From Branchiostoma floridae (taxonomy: Eukaryota > Chordata > Leptocardii > Amphioxiformes > Branchiostomatidae), in the NCBI RefSeq assembly GCF_000003815.2, contig NC_049986.1, positions 5,573,255-5,637,254 on the forward strand: a stretch of 64,000 nucleotides of DNA, given 5' to 3'. Position numbers and translations under genes: made by a program. Below, one piece after another: positions 11,700 to 22,237 of the stretch. The notes below the pieces were generated by a model. It ran no database searches and was not told the origin of the DNA. It worked only from the letters and a program-made list of their open reading frames with translations. Each line of letters begins with the position of its first letter. Within the stretch, counting starts at the first letter, position 1.

Positions 11700-12410
11700 T
11701 CATGAAACATGTCTGTTCTTTTATCTCCACTATAACAGCAAAGCGAGGAGAAGTTGAATCTATCCAACTATATAGTTTCATATTGTATCTGTTAACTGAA
11801 TCTCTTCAACAAGTCTTGTCGTGACCTGTACTTAGCCCGGTGTGGCAAAACTGTACAATATAGGTCTTCTTCTATAACAGTCTACAATGTGTCATATTCC
11901 TTTATAACATACGTAATTTTCCAGCAAATGAGTAACTAGTACACGTAGCTAGACAGTTTTCTTGTTATGAGGACAGCTTATCGCATTTTCTTATTCCCAC
12001 CAGGTGACAAAATTCTTTAGTGTCGTCCATTTATCTCATAATAGCTCTAAACAGTAATTACAGGCAGGGGGCATGAGAGGCGACCAAGACAGACTACGTA
12101 TTGTGTAGTACGGCAATAGGAAAGAGCCACAGGCACTAAAGACCTACAACAGACCATCCCATCCTTTTCAAAAACACACTGTTTTGTGAGGAGAGTTGTT
12201 GAAGGGGGGCAGGACACGTAAATAGCTTGCGGGCTGTAAGGTTTGTGTTGTTGAGAGGAAGCCCTAACAGTTTTCTTTGACAAGTTTGGACAATAAATAA
12301 AGCGGGACGCGCATCTCTTAAAGGTGGGCGAGACTACCTGAATAACTTCTTGAGAAATAAGATTCTTACAAGACGTTTTGTGTCTTTTTCTTGACAAGTG
12401 TGTTTTACCT
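11700..12410. other. No recognisable gene
   Basis: AT-rich DNA. A minus-strand ORF at 12047-12433 lacks any recognisable motif. In the gene A orientation this lies downstream of the LIM2 exon, so homeobox exons would be expected about here or further left, but no LIM-homeodomain helix-3 signature (WFQNARAK) is visible on either strand. Confidence 0.4.
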
Positions 12411-12545
12411 ACGGTATCATAAGATAGTATCAAAAGCTGGCAGAGGAGTGAAGCCGGCCGAGGACTAGTAGGAGTTTGTATGCCCCGATGCCCGTCTGAC
12501 TCCCTATACTCCTTAGCCAGCTTTTATACTATCTTATGGCATCGC
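12411..12545. mobile_element. Short palindromic MITE (~135 bp, ~28-bp TIRs)
   Basis: The left end 'ggtatcataagatagtatca' plus 'aaagctggc' is inverted at the right end as 'gccagcttttatactatctt' plus 'atggcatc', with three mismatches or indels. The interior (~75 bp) is unrelated. It is non-coding and lies in gene A's downstream intron or flank. Confidence 0.75.
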
Positions 12546-12826
12546 AATGCTTGGAATACGAGTTAACCTCACAGAACTACTGTTTATAGCGTTTGCGTGG
12601 GGTTTTCCTTCCCTGGAAGAGAGAGTAATTCAAACCACATTCGTACTCCGTTCCCACCGACGAGAGAAGACAGTTCAGCGATAAGAAAGTTTACCCAGAT
12701 CAACGCAAGGATGCTTTCAACTGTTCTGCTTCGGTGCCTGACTTCTGAGACGACAAGAGGCGGCGACGAAAGTCCATATGTGTGTGGTTTAATCGTCTCC
12801 AAACGTTTTCTTTCACACAAGTAGTT

Positions 12827-12965
12827 TGGTGATAACTGGGAGGACCCTGGTTCGAATCCGGGGAAGGGAATCCTGGTTAGACCTGCATTGTTCTTTCGGA
12901 AAGGACGTAAAATGGGGGTCCCGTGTTCAAGGAGGTGCCACAAAGCACGTTACAACCTCATTACT
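12827..12965 (+). mobile_element. SINE family S2 with tRNA-like box B
   Basis: The sequence 'ggtgataactgggaggaccc' then box B 'ggttcgaatccggg', followed by 'cctggttagacctgcattgt', 'cttcggaaaggacgtaaaat' and 'ggggtcccgtgttcaagga'. A diverged copy with the same order is at 14690-14815. It is transcribed antisense relative to gene A. Confidence 0.65.
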
Positions 12966-13049
12966 TAGATGGAAACCTACTGGCTTTTTATAATGTATCA
13001 AGAGGTGAATATATGAGTAAATGTATGAAGGACAAGGGAATTCTCTTAC

Positions 13050-13402
13050 CTTGCATGTAACCGTTGGGTTCGGGACTTTTACGTTTTCTGGGCCTGCCTT
13101 TATGGATGGCGCCGACGCCGTTGTAAAACTGCGCCCCCGTCGGTGAAGTCGGGGTCTGTGGCGGACTGCAGGCGGCTCCGAGAGGAAGATGCGAGGCCTC
13201 CCCGTGCACCAGCGTCTCGTAGTCGTACCGACAGTACACGGTGTCCCCCCGCATGCCGTACTGGTCCCCGGTGGTGAGCGGACGGTTACAGGTCTCGCAC
13301 ATAAAACAGTTCAGATGGAAGACCAGATCACGGGCGCGCATGACCATTTCACTGGCCGAGATTCCCAAGTGACACCGGGCACACCGCTTCACCGAGAAAC
13401 GT
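13050..13402 (-). CDS. Lhx2/9: Lhx2/9 gene A, LIM2 exon (unsplit)
   Basis: Second LIM domain of an Lhx2/9 (apterous-class) transcription factor; LIM domains bind cofactors such as Ldb/Chip. The acceptor is ttttctgacag at 13403 and the donor is AAG|gtaaga at 13049. The exon starts in phase 2, completing an Arg codon with the LIM1 exon. It encodes RRFSVKRCARCHLGISASEM, then FHLNCFMCETC and VYCRYDYETL, so all eight zinc ligands (C-x2-C, H-x2-C, C-x2-C, C-x2-D) are present in one exon. The linker ends in KGRPRKRKSPEP, the basic motif typical of Lhx2/9 before the homeodomain. It exits in phase 1, matching the entry phase of the gene B homeobox exon. Vertebrate LHX2 and LHX9 carry this domain in one exon as well, so the layout looks ancestral. 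The homeobox exons that should follow to the left are not seen. Confidence 0.93.
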
Positions 13403-13479
13403 CTGTCAGAAAATATCAAGAAAAAGACAACAACAAACATTTAAAGACCCATTAAGCAACATTTGGGCTCCAAAGTTGA

Positions 13480-13830
13480 AAAAAAGATTTTCGACAACAA
13501 ATCCTTCATGTGTATACTATGTATAGCCAATATATTTTCATCATTATGTCGTATTTTTGGTGTTTGTGAACTATGCAAAAACAAGCTTCACAAGGTCTGC
13601 TACGTTTCTGAAACAACTCAAACTAGACCTTCCTGCTCTTAGTAGCATACTGTACGCTAGTTTTAAAGACCACCGGTTTTAACATGTTTGTATGGTGCAA
13701 TGATGTTGTAACCCCCATCCCTAGATATCAGTATGCAATGTTATAGTGTCGATCTCAACTTGCTATGTAAAGAAACTGTTCGAAAATCTACTTCCGATAT
13801 TGTCCTTATTATACATAATGGACCTTTAAC
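13480..13830. repeat. Dispersed repeat, unnamed family 2 (copy 2 of 3)
   Basis: Shares 'cgtatttttggtgtttgtga', 'atggtgcaatgatgttgtaa' and the AT-rich tail with the copies at 2107-2480 and 21400-21740. It sits wholly within a gene A intron. No ends or coding are identifiable. Confidence 0.55.
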
Positions 13831-14689
13831 AAAACTTTCACATCTATATGATATCTTCAGCTAACAACAGTGGGCGTGAGTGTTGTTAAGGAAAATAGTA
13901 CATTTTGCATACAGAACACTTAACTGCACGTAAATTATGCACTTTGGATGCGACACTCCGCACAATACGGTAGTATAAAACATCGCTATTGGCGTGTGGA
14001 ATACTGTAATTTACTGATAATTCACTTCAGGCAAAGAGTCGGTTGTGTGCAGCGGTTTACGTACCGTTTTAGCTTCACTTCGCTTGGCGTTTTGTTACAC
14101 GAGCAAATTCCCTTGGGGGAACATAACACATTTGTCGTAGGTCGTCTGAGAAGGAAACTCGGAGAGCCCTTTTCTCGCTGAGGAATCAGACAAGGCTTAG
14201 CTTGCTAAAACTAAATGTTCCTACGTGTTTTTTTTTATCGAATACTATTCAGTTTGTATGAAAGACACCTAAACGTTTTTCTACTTTGTTTGACATCACA
14301 CCTTCTAATACACCAAGTTACTACTTCCGATACCCCGGTGTCACAATAGAAATAGAAAGACGACAAAATGGTGGGACAATTGTGGTTGCAATTTTGACCT
14401 TTCTTTGTTTCAGATCTTCCAAACAATAAAAAATGTATCCTTTTGTGCACTTTGTTCATAGATCGCGTGAGAAACCTTACTAAGTTTTCACGTAGTTTGG
14501 AACGACATCACTAAGCACTCACCATGACATGTACTGTAAAATAAGATATGTACCTGTTTAGTTTTAAAAAGGCTATTCATATGCTGAATGTTTAAGCGTT
14601 GAGAGGAAGATATGGCTAAATTCATATTTCTTATTTTTCAATTTTGAGTCAAGAAAAAGGGATAGAGTTATGATTCTTATATTAGTTGG

Positions 14690-14815
14690 TAACTGGGAGG
14701 CCTCGGTTCAAATGTCGGGAAGGACATACCAGTTGGAGCTTCATTCGTGTTTCGGAAGGGACGCAAAATGAGGGTACTGTTTTCGAGGGGGAGTCCCGAG
14801 CACGTTACAACAGTT
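14690..14815 (+). mobile_element. SINE family S2 (second intronic copy, diverged)
   Basis: The sequence 'ggtaactgggaggcctcggt' leads into a decayed box B (cggttcaaatgtcgg), then 'gcttcattcgtgtttcggaa', 'gggacgcaaaatgagggtac' and 'gagcacgttacaa'. It is colinear with 12827-12965 but more mutated, so it is an older insertion. Confidence 0.6.
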
Positions 14816-14884
14816 TGGCTACTCAGATGGCTTAGTGACTATACTACAAGGTCAATAGTAGTGTGGAGAGTGTGGAAGACAAAC

Positions 14885-15147
14885 CTATAGTAGTCTTGTT
14901 TGCAGTATATGGATCCATCCTTGGCGAAACATGTCAACTCCGACTCCAGCCTGAGTTTACACTCACAGCACTTGAGACAGTGGAGGTGCCACTGTTTGTC
15001 CACGGCCAGCAGGTAGTACCTGTCGACTATCCTGCCGCCGCACCCCGCGCACACTCCGGGTTTCTCCTCGGGGTGAACCACCGGCATGGCCCGCCCGTGT
15101 TCCGCGCTCGGCCCGCTACTGCACCCCGTCGGCAGCGTGGTGATATC
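14885..15147 (-). CDS. Lhx2/9: Lhx2/9 gene A, LIM1 exon
   Basis: First LIM domain of the gene A LIM-homeodomain factor. It encodes VCAGCGGRIVDRYYLLAVDK, then WHLHCLKCCECK and LTCFAKDGSIYCKQDYYR. The ligands are C-x2-C, H-x2-C, C-x2-C and C-x2-D, all present. The donor TATAG|gtttgt at 14884 leaves phase 2. I start the exon at 15147, after ttcctcttgcag, because the gene B LIM1 exon also begins in phase 0 after a pyrimidine tract. In that case 24 residues precede MPVVHPEEK. The frame stays open upstream to an ATG at 15228 (MLGCNC…), so the exon could instead be the first coding exon, beginning there. Length (263 nt) and phase agree with gene B after correcting its extra base. Expression and nuclear location follow from the family. 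Confidence 0.92.
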
Positions 15148-15228
15148 CTGCAAGAGGAATTCGTCAAGGGCAGTCGATGAGGAGACTCGAACCTCGCAAG
15201 GTTCCCCCGCACAGTTGCACCCAAGCAT

Positions 15229-16100
15229 GAAAAAGCAGTGGTGTCCTACGACGTCGTCACGACAAAAAATAAGGTACTACAAGACGCTCGTACGAGCAGA
15301 CTACAGTCGGGAGTACTAACTTGACAGGACGGCCTGGTCACACCGACTGTCATGCATACAGACCCGCACACTATTGTGACTCCCCTCTGAGTGCGCAGGT
15401 CACAACAGCTGGTTCTCGTAACACAACACTGCCTCACCCCTACAACTCCCCGCCTCTGACAGCCCACTTAGCGCGAGACTTCAACCACAACTCGCGCGAG
15501 AACTTTTCTTTTCTCACGAGCACGATCCTAACCAGTTTCCAGGTCACATCTTAAAACTACATACGTTTGAACTACGTAAACAAACCACCATAGAACAATT
15601 TTGAACGCCCCAAACAGTTCTGTAAGCTAGTAGTATACGACAATAGCCTTGGGCAGTTCTTTTTTGTGTCTCGCAGTTGGCCGTCCAGAAAGAAATCTTC
15701 CGGGCTATCTAGAATGTTGCTTACTCACCCCAAACAACCCTGCTAGCAAAAAAGGAAGTACTCGTATCTCAGTAAAGATCTAATCTTTACCGCAAAGTGT
15801 GGAAAATAAGGCAACCGTGCCTGTGTGTGTACCCCCGGCACTGTATTCAGAACAGGCTACCAGACACTCGTTTAGTTCGCCACTTGCCTGGTTTGTACAA
15901 GTTTCTCGTTAAACAGTAACTATTTTAGGGGTGATAGTTTGCGTGCAGAAGTTTTTAAGAGCAAAGGAAAAGTGTCTGTAGGTGGAAGGAAGCTCCCTGC
16001 TGCGGGTTGAGCCCCTCACACGCGAAACCTGGACGGGAAACCCGGACGGTTACAACCGAACCCCCCATGTCACAGTCTCACATGTACCGCCGTATCCTAA
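15229..16100. other. Gene A upstream side: no exon identified
   Basis: Moderately GC-rich to about 15540. It holds a short inverted pair GCGCGAG/CTCGCGC around 15471-15502 and a palindromic AGTAAAGAT/ATCTTTACC near 15771-15790. Either the 5' UTR and promoter (if the ATG at 15228 is the start) or an intron would be here. No TATA box or splice donor was convincing enough to call. Confidence 0.35.
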
Positions 16101-16104
16101 TTTT

Positions 16105-16560
16105 ACTATAAAGGTATGTCTACGCTATCGTGACACAACGTTTAAACACATATAAACGCTACCGTAACACAACGTTTAAACACGTATAAACGCTAACACA
16201 ACGTTTAAACACATATAAACGCTATCATAACACAACGTTTAGATAAACGCCACCGCCACTGTTTAAACAAATCTAAACGCTACCGTAAGACTAACGTCAC
16301 ATTTCCAAACCGGGGCCCGGCCGGGCTGTTTGTGGAAACGTACACTAGAAATGTATACGTAAAATTTACACAAATAATGCCCACGACCACTAGTATTCTC
16401 TTTACGTCCGGTCCCGGTACGGAAATGTGACGTAGGCCTAACACAACATATCCAATGCACACCGTTTAAACATATCTAAACGCCATCATAACACAACGTT
16501 TAATTATAACTAGACGTTTCGGTATCACAACGTTTCAGCATACATAAACGCTATCGCAAC
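16105..16560. repeat. ~38-bp tandem repeat (CACAACGTTTAAAC…ATAAACGC), interrupted
   Basis: Units read 'aacacaacgtttaaacacat' plus 'ataaacgctaccgt'. There are about five units before 16290 and about four more degenerate ones after 16445, so one array was split by the palindromic insertion at 16294-16433. CGTTTAAAC is itself near-palindromic. Confidence 0.85.
16294..16433. mobile_element. 140-bp palindromic MITE inserted in the tandem array
   Basis: The left end ACGTCACATTTCC and the right end GGAAATGTGACGT are exact inverses. The next bases (accgggg/ccggta) are imperfectly inverted. The interior is AT-rich. Flanking repeat sequence resumes on both sides. Related 'aggtcacatttcc' ends occur near 27788 and 32018. 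Confidence 0.75.
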
Positions 16561-19500
16561 ACAACGTCTAACCATGATCCAAACAAACGTTGGTGGATGT
16601 GACGAACCCTGGAAAAGATTAGAGCTTGGGCCACCTAGCGACTTCCCTTGGTACTGTAGCGGAACTTCATGTTTTGATACTAGTATGTCCCAATTTTGAG
16701 GTGTTAGATAGCTCTTGTGCTCGGTAAGAAGTGACATGAGTCTGGGCCCCCTAGCGGCTAGTTTCAGAATAGCGGGGGTAGTTTTGTCAAAACTTTCTGA
16801 GGAGGATAACTCAAGATAGGAATAACGGATTTATATAATTTTTGGTACGTGATAGCTTACACAAAGATGTACAATATGAAATACAAAGTGTGCAAAGTAG
16901 GAGTACATTAACACAATAAAAATATTTTATCATAGCAGTTTTTTTTTCAATGTACCGCTTGTCCTTTACATGATATGTTATTGACATTTGGGTGGCAGGT
17001 AGCTTTTACCGTCAAGACAATTTTGGGCAGGTTTGAGCCCCCTGACATTCAATTTTGGTTGATATGCCCCCCTCCCCCTCATTAACATTCTTAGAGCCAG
17101 GTGTGTTTTAAACACGTATGCTTTTGGCTTGTAAGAGCACTATTTCAATTTCATGTGTAGTTCAATTATCTTCTTGGCTAACATTCTACATTTACAATAT
17201 GCACTCTGTGAACTGCCTATACATCTGCCAAAAAAAAGTGACCAACTTTCTTACTTTTTATTTTGAAACCCCTTTAAGACTTTGCCATTTTGTTTTGCAG
17301 ACTTAAATTTGCTTCCGGACTGAACAGAAGATACTCAAAAGGAATTGACAGAAGAAGAATGGCTACTAATATTAAACAGAGCGGTCAACGGTGCCATCTT
17401 TAAAACGGGCCTCCCCAAAAAGATACTTTTGTCAAGTGGCACGGTTAATTGAGGTGAAGTGGTGAGAAATTCTGCACGGCAGGTGTACAAACACCTTAGA
17501 GTCGACAAGAGAGGGAAAAATCGAAGTGGAACAGTTTCTAGGTGTTTGCTGTTACACTAAGGACAATTTCCTTCAACAATACTCTACATTTTCTAAATGC
17601 CTTGTCGTTTAAGGTGTTCTATTGCAGTACCTAACCGTTATGTCAAATGTCTTTGTACTAATCAAATTGTCTACAGAACATATACGAATATAAGGTACGT
17701 ATCAGAAAGGGTTGTTTTTGTTTGTTAACAAATAGCTAGAGCAAACTCTGGTTGTAAAGTAAGGTTGAAATTTCGTTAGCTACATGTATATGTAGGTGAG
17801 TAAGTTACATCAAAGTATCACAATCAGTGATTACGACGATTGATGAAAGTCAAGAATGCCAACTTATCACCGGCTATACGTAGATGAGAAAAAATAATGC
17901 TATGTCTTTTCTTCTTTATGGAACAGTCACAGAGGTCGTACTATCACCGTACAATCGCGAACTGAACACACATGAATTTGGGATAATCGTGCGTGGGTCG
18001 TAGAGACTAGACCCAAGTTGTGTTGTTACGGAAAAGGTGCTTGGTTCTATCACAAGTTCACAACATAGTTGAAAATCCTACGATATTAGAAATCATACGA
18101 CAAATATGACCGCAAAGTTACAACGTTACATCTTTTTTGTCTTTTTTTATCAATGCGTCCTTTGCTGGATTTCTGAGTCTTCAATCGTCACAAAGCTTTA
18201 AAAAAGGGAGCCATATTGTCTATTGTCTGCCCAGACAGAATTCTGACGCCACCACTAATACCTTTCTCACGGACACAGACGGCAGCTCTATCTGGGAAAG
18301 ACTTGGAGGTTTTCTTCCTGTACCCGCTGTCACTCGACAAGCTACGGAATATCCCCGGGCTCGTACGGGAAGCCACCTTCTACAGACTAAACACTTACCC
18401 AAGCATGGAAAAACAAATAAACACAATAGTAAACTTCCGAGTAAGGAGGGCATAAACATACAACAGACAAGATAGTCAATTTTATCCAAATGTTTCTCAT
18501 AACCTCTGCGAAAAAAGGAACTAAGAAACCCCTTATAAGGTTGTATTTGTAAAAAAAAATGGCAGTTTACTAACATGTGATTCGTCTTGATGTTTGATAC
18601 AAAAGAACTTTACATCAATTAGGTCACTAGATTCTTACGCCACGTTCCTTTGTGTGGTAGTTTCGGGGGGTCGCTTATTGAAAAAAATGGGGCTCATTTG
18701 TTCATATCTGCACAAAAGTAGAGAGTCTGAAATTATATACAGACATTTCTTGCTTAATTCTCAACGTACATACAGTGACTTCGTTGACATGTAATTCCTC
18801 GCAAAATTCTTCAGATATATAATCTGTTTGTTCAAGAACGTATGAATTATAAATTGTATAAAGTTACCTGTGGCGAGTTAATACGTAATCAGAGACTAGC
18901 ATCTTTAATGTTGTTTTTTGATAGTCCTCTCTTTTTCATTGGAGTTCATAAAAGACCGAAAACAGCGTGTTTTTTAAAACGTAAAGGAATTCATAAATAC
19001 TCGCCTTAAATTTTGAAACAGAGAACACAAGCCGTAGGAAACTACGCGAGAGGATGTAACATTAGGTGACAACCGTGAAATTTCTAATCATAGTAAACAG
19101 ATCTCTTGCACAGATAAAACACTTTCAATTCCCACGGACGAAGAAAGGACAACAAGAAGATAGGGAGATTTTCACCTGGCATAAAGGCACCCCGTGGATC
19201 GGAGTATCTCTCTCAGTGAGCTGGTCGTGTAGTCACCGCGGGGAGACCGTAGTGGTGGTCGGGGTGCCTACCGGGGGTTCCCGTGTACGGTAATTTCATA
19301 CCACGGTGAACTGAACCAGCACGACAAGCCCGACTCACGGCAGGGGTAGCACAGGTAGTTATTACTCGGGCGTGAACACACCGGGCCCCGCCTGCTCCAC
19401 TAGCGGGGGTGGTGAGATCAGGACCCCGTGTGTAATCAGATCGTGCTCGGGGAGCCCTCCACGGGGCAATTATAAGGTACCGTCTAATACAGAAGCTCGT

Positions 19501-21075
19501 TTGCTCCGCTCTCGGATTTAGCTACATCGGAAGATCGATCACTGTTGGGGAGGCAAACCAATCTGACAGGGGGTTGTTGATACCGGTTAGGGTCAACCCT
19601 TGTCAACACAATATCGATCGATGGCAGGCAAACTTCTTCTCGATCGACAAAAGTCAGAATCCCAACAACGACTGAGAGCAAAGGAACTCTATATACAGAA
19701 AATTAAGCAAATATCTTGATACTAAAATATGTGGAAGGTAGAACAATAGGTATGTAAACTGGCTCATGCCCTGTGGCAATACAATTGGACGACTGAATGT
19801 AATCCGAAATTTGTGTTCTTTGTTTGAGAGCATGTTAACAAATGTCATGAGTTGTTTTTGGTATGGTTCGTTTCACAAACTTGTAGTCAACCATAGACCA
19901 GCCCCCCTCCCCCTAACACTCGTTTTAAAGTGTCACCTATATGATGACGTGCATGTTACGACAGATAATGCGTGACTTGTTATCAACATGGCTATATGTC
20001 ACCGTAAACAATGTGAAGGTCTGGCGGCGATGGGTGGGTGTCCGCCCGCCCGTACCTTCTGTGTCTCCCTGGTGCGAACACAGCACGTTCCACCTGCTCC
20101 AGTCCAAGCAGCCGTGACCAGATGGTCCCCTCGTAGTTTCCCTAACCCCACAGCACCTCAAATCGAAAAGAAAACGTACAAAAGGACGATTTTTGAACAC
20201 ACACGCTCGTTCGCTGTATTCCCTTTTGCCTTCGGGGGAACTCTGTGGTGAGAAAAAAATGCTCAGCTGTGTGGCAAAGAGTTCGCATTGCTAGAGGGCA
20301 AAGAAACTCACGTAGAAAACTCCCCAGACAATACAACCGTAAAATGACGATAAACAACAGTCCTTATCTCTAAAAGGTGGAAAACATTTTGTCCTAAGGT
20401 GTTGTCGTCAAGCGAAGGAGGAGATTTCGTTTTGAAAAGAAGTTATGACGTCTTGTTTTTGCTAGAGTCGTCAGCTCGGTATCTGTACTACAATCGGAAG
20501 AATTACCAAGATGATATATTTGTCTAGCTTGCATTTAATAGATAAAATCTTTCGAAATCTTACGCGGATGTTTCTAGTTGTTTGTATGATATTTCATGTG
20601 CACAGCGTCCGCGTATTAGCGTTATACAACATATAAAATTTCAAACATATTCTCAAATATTCGAGTTAAGATAAAGCCTCAAAACTAAAAAAGATGTGCA
20701 GTGCGGACATTGTTGTCATTTTTATCTGCAGCGAACATCTTTGGCTCGTCTTCCAAAAGTCACAAGTCATTATCTTGTCAGTTGACGAACACTTAACATA
20801 TATCATCAATCAATTGGTGACGTTACTGTATTTAATATACCTACGGTTCATAGCTACCAAAACGTACAACAGTTCGCAGCAACACAGTAACGCTAACTAT
20901 CTAAAAAGGGTTGTAAGAAACCACGATTTTTAGGAAAAGAAAGAAGTTCCTGACTTGGTAAGATAGGTACGTATAAACAGTTGCTATTTAAAGTGACAGA
21001 TACTACAAGGGGTGTACAGAAAATTCGCCCAGGTATAAGTAATAGGGGAATCATAGGATTTGTGTTGCTGTATTA
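16561..21075. other. Long intergenic or 5' region without recognisable gene
   Basis: No exon could be supported. A GC-rich island of about 270 bp at 19195-19470 ('ggcaccccgtgg', 'accgcggggagaccgtagtg', 'gcgggggtggtgagatcagg') and another at 20020-20150 ('cggcgatgggtgggtgtccg') stand out from AT-rich surroundings. On the minus strand the latter holds a donor-like CAGAAG|gtacgg. They could be promoter or first-exon material of gene A, but no ATG-led frame ends at that donor. A dispersed-repeat fragment lies at 16575-16765 ('gggccacctagcgacttccc', 'ctgtagcggaacttca'). Confidence 0.35.
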
Positions 21076-21399
21076 TGTGTACACAGGGCCGTGATTTCAG
21101 CTTGATTTTACACGCTATTACACCGCAGTTATGTCAGATAATGCGGCGTGATAGAATCACGGCATTGTCCCGCTGTCAATCTTAAAGGTACGCTACGTAA
21201 TTATCTTTGTGTCCCCCCAAGTTAGACCCACTTGGCTGTAAGTAACAACTTCCAGGCCTCCAGTAGGCACTCTAGGGGGTGGGCTAATGAGTTTATCACA
21301 CTCCAGCTGGCTACAGGGGAAGATCTTCCTCTTTTCAAACACTATTTTTTTTCACTTCAGAATAGGATATAATCATGCACTTAGTCTATTTTGTAGGGT

Positions 21400-21740
21400 A
21401 TCAATAAGCTGAGGTTACATTCCCTTCAAAACTGCAAGAAATCTTGCAAAGATTACGTTTTTCAAAAACTCTGGTGCAACTGTCATCAGACACCCCACTG
21501 TGCTGTCAGGCACACAAGACACTGATAAGCCAGATGTGGGCGTGTTTCCCTAGGCAGCATGGAGGTCCATGTAGGAAGATCACAGTTTTTAGACATCATC
21601 TGACATGTTTATTTGATGCACTGATGTTGCAACTTCTCTCACTGAGCCTTGATATTCAATGCTAAAGGGTAGATTTAGCTTACTATGTAAAGAAATGGCA
21701 GGAATATCTACTTTTTGTATTGTCCAAATATTACGTAGCA
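21400..21740. repeat. Dispersed repeat, unnamed family 2 (copy 3 of 3)
   Basis: Homologous to 2107-2480 and 13480-13830 through 'gatgcactgatgttgcaact' and 'ttactatgtaaagaaa…tctactt…tattgtcc'. It ends just before the hAT-like element at 21772. Confidence 0.55.
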
Positions 21741-21771
21741 TAGCTTTAACTTGTGGCGCTGTGTTCGGCTA

Positions 21772-22012
21772 GCCTCTCTACCAGGCTTCGTGGATCGGTG
21801 GTCTAATTGTAGAAATTGGACAAATAGAGTCTATAGTACGGTAGGAGAGTCAGCCTAGTCTCTACCAGGCTTCGTGGATCGGTGTTCTAATTGTAGAAAT
21901 TGGACGAATAGAGTCTATAGTACGTTAGGGGAGTCAGCCGGCCAGAAGAGTACGTTTCCTCGTACGTGAGGATAATGATTCTACCGATCCACGGAGCCTG
22001 GTAGAGGCTAGT
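21772..22012. mobile_element. hAT-like MITE, 'CTCTACCAGGC' family, with internal duplication
   Basis: Ends are inverted: 'tagcctctctaccaggcttc' plus 'gtggatcggt' on the left, and 'accgatccacggagcctggt' plus 'agaggcta' on the right. The left half occurs twice in direct tandem (from about 21775 and 21859). The flanks GTGTTCGGC and GTGTTTGAC match at 7 of 9 positions, consistent with an aged 8-9-bp target duplication. Same terminal family as 8991-9788, 43142-43334 and 43570-43765. Confidence 0.75.
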
Positions 22013-22237
22013 GTTTGACCCAGAAAGCAGACGCCCTGGGTTAGAATCCACTGATATTATCACCGATTACGAGCCCTTGGAAAAGGCACAACTTTCCTCA
22101 CCCCACCGAGATGTAAAAGTGTGCAATAGACTTCTAGTGGGGAGGTAACAGGCGGTGGAATGAGAGGGTTTGGCTTTACCGACCAATATCGTGCCCCAAA
22201 CACAGTGGATAATAACACACTGTGCTTGAGTAAGGCC
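22013..22237 (+). mobile_element. tRNA-derived SINE, family S1
   Basis: Begins with a tRNA-like remnant ('cgccctgggttagaatccac'), then 'cccttggaaaaggcacaact', 'ttcctcacccca', 'ggtaacaggcggtggaatga', 'atcgtgccccaaacacagtg' and 'gataata'. The body order is the same as at 41195-41450. The hAT-like element lies immediately upstream, apparently inserted at its 5' end. Confidence 0.65.

Larger units (their letters stand above)
13403..14884 (-). other. Gene A intron (LIM1-LIM2), with old repeats
   Basis: 1482 bp with GT (gtttgt) and AG (gacag) ends. It contains dispersed repeat family 2 copy 2 (13480-13830) and a SINE S2 copy (14690-14815). The middle, 13950-14460, shows nothing recognisable. Unlike the equivalent gene B intron, it contains no duplicated exon sequence. 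Confidence 0.75.

Noticed and set aside
19937-20251. Possible first exon of gene A in a GC-rich block with a donor-like CAGAAG|gtacgg on the minus strand
   Set aside because: No ATG-led frame ends in phase 0 at that donor; a non-coding exon is possible but not supportable from sequence alone.
21088-21165. Short inverted repeat GCCGTGATT…AATCACGGC
   Set aside because: Arms of about 9 bp with a 60-bp loop are too weak to call an element.
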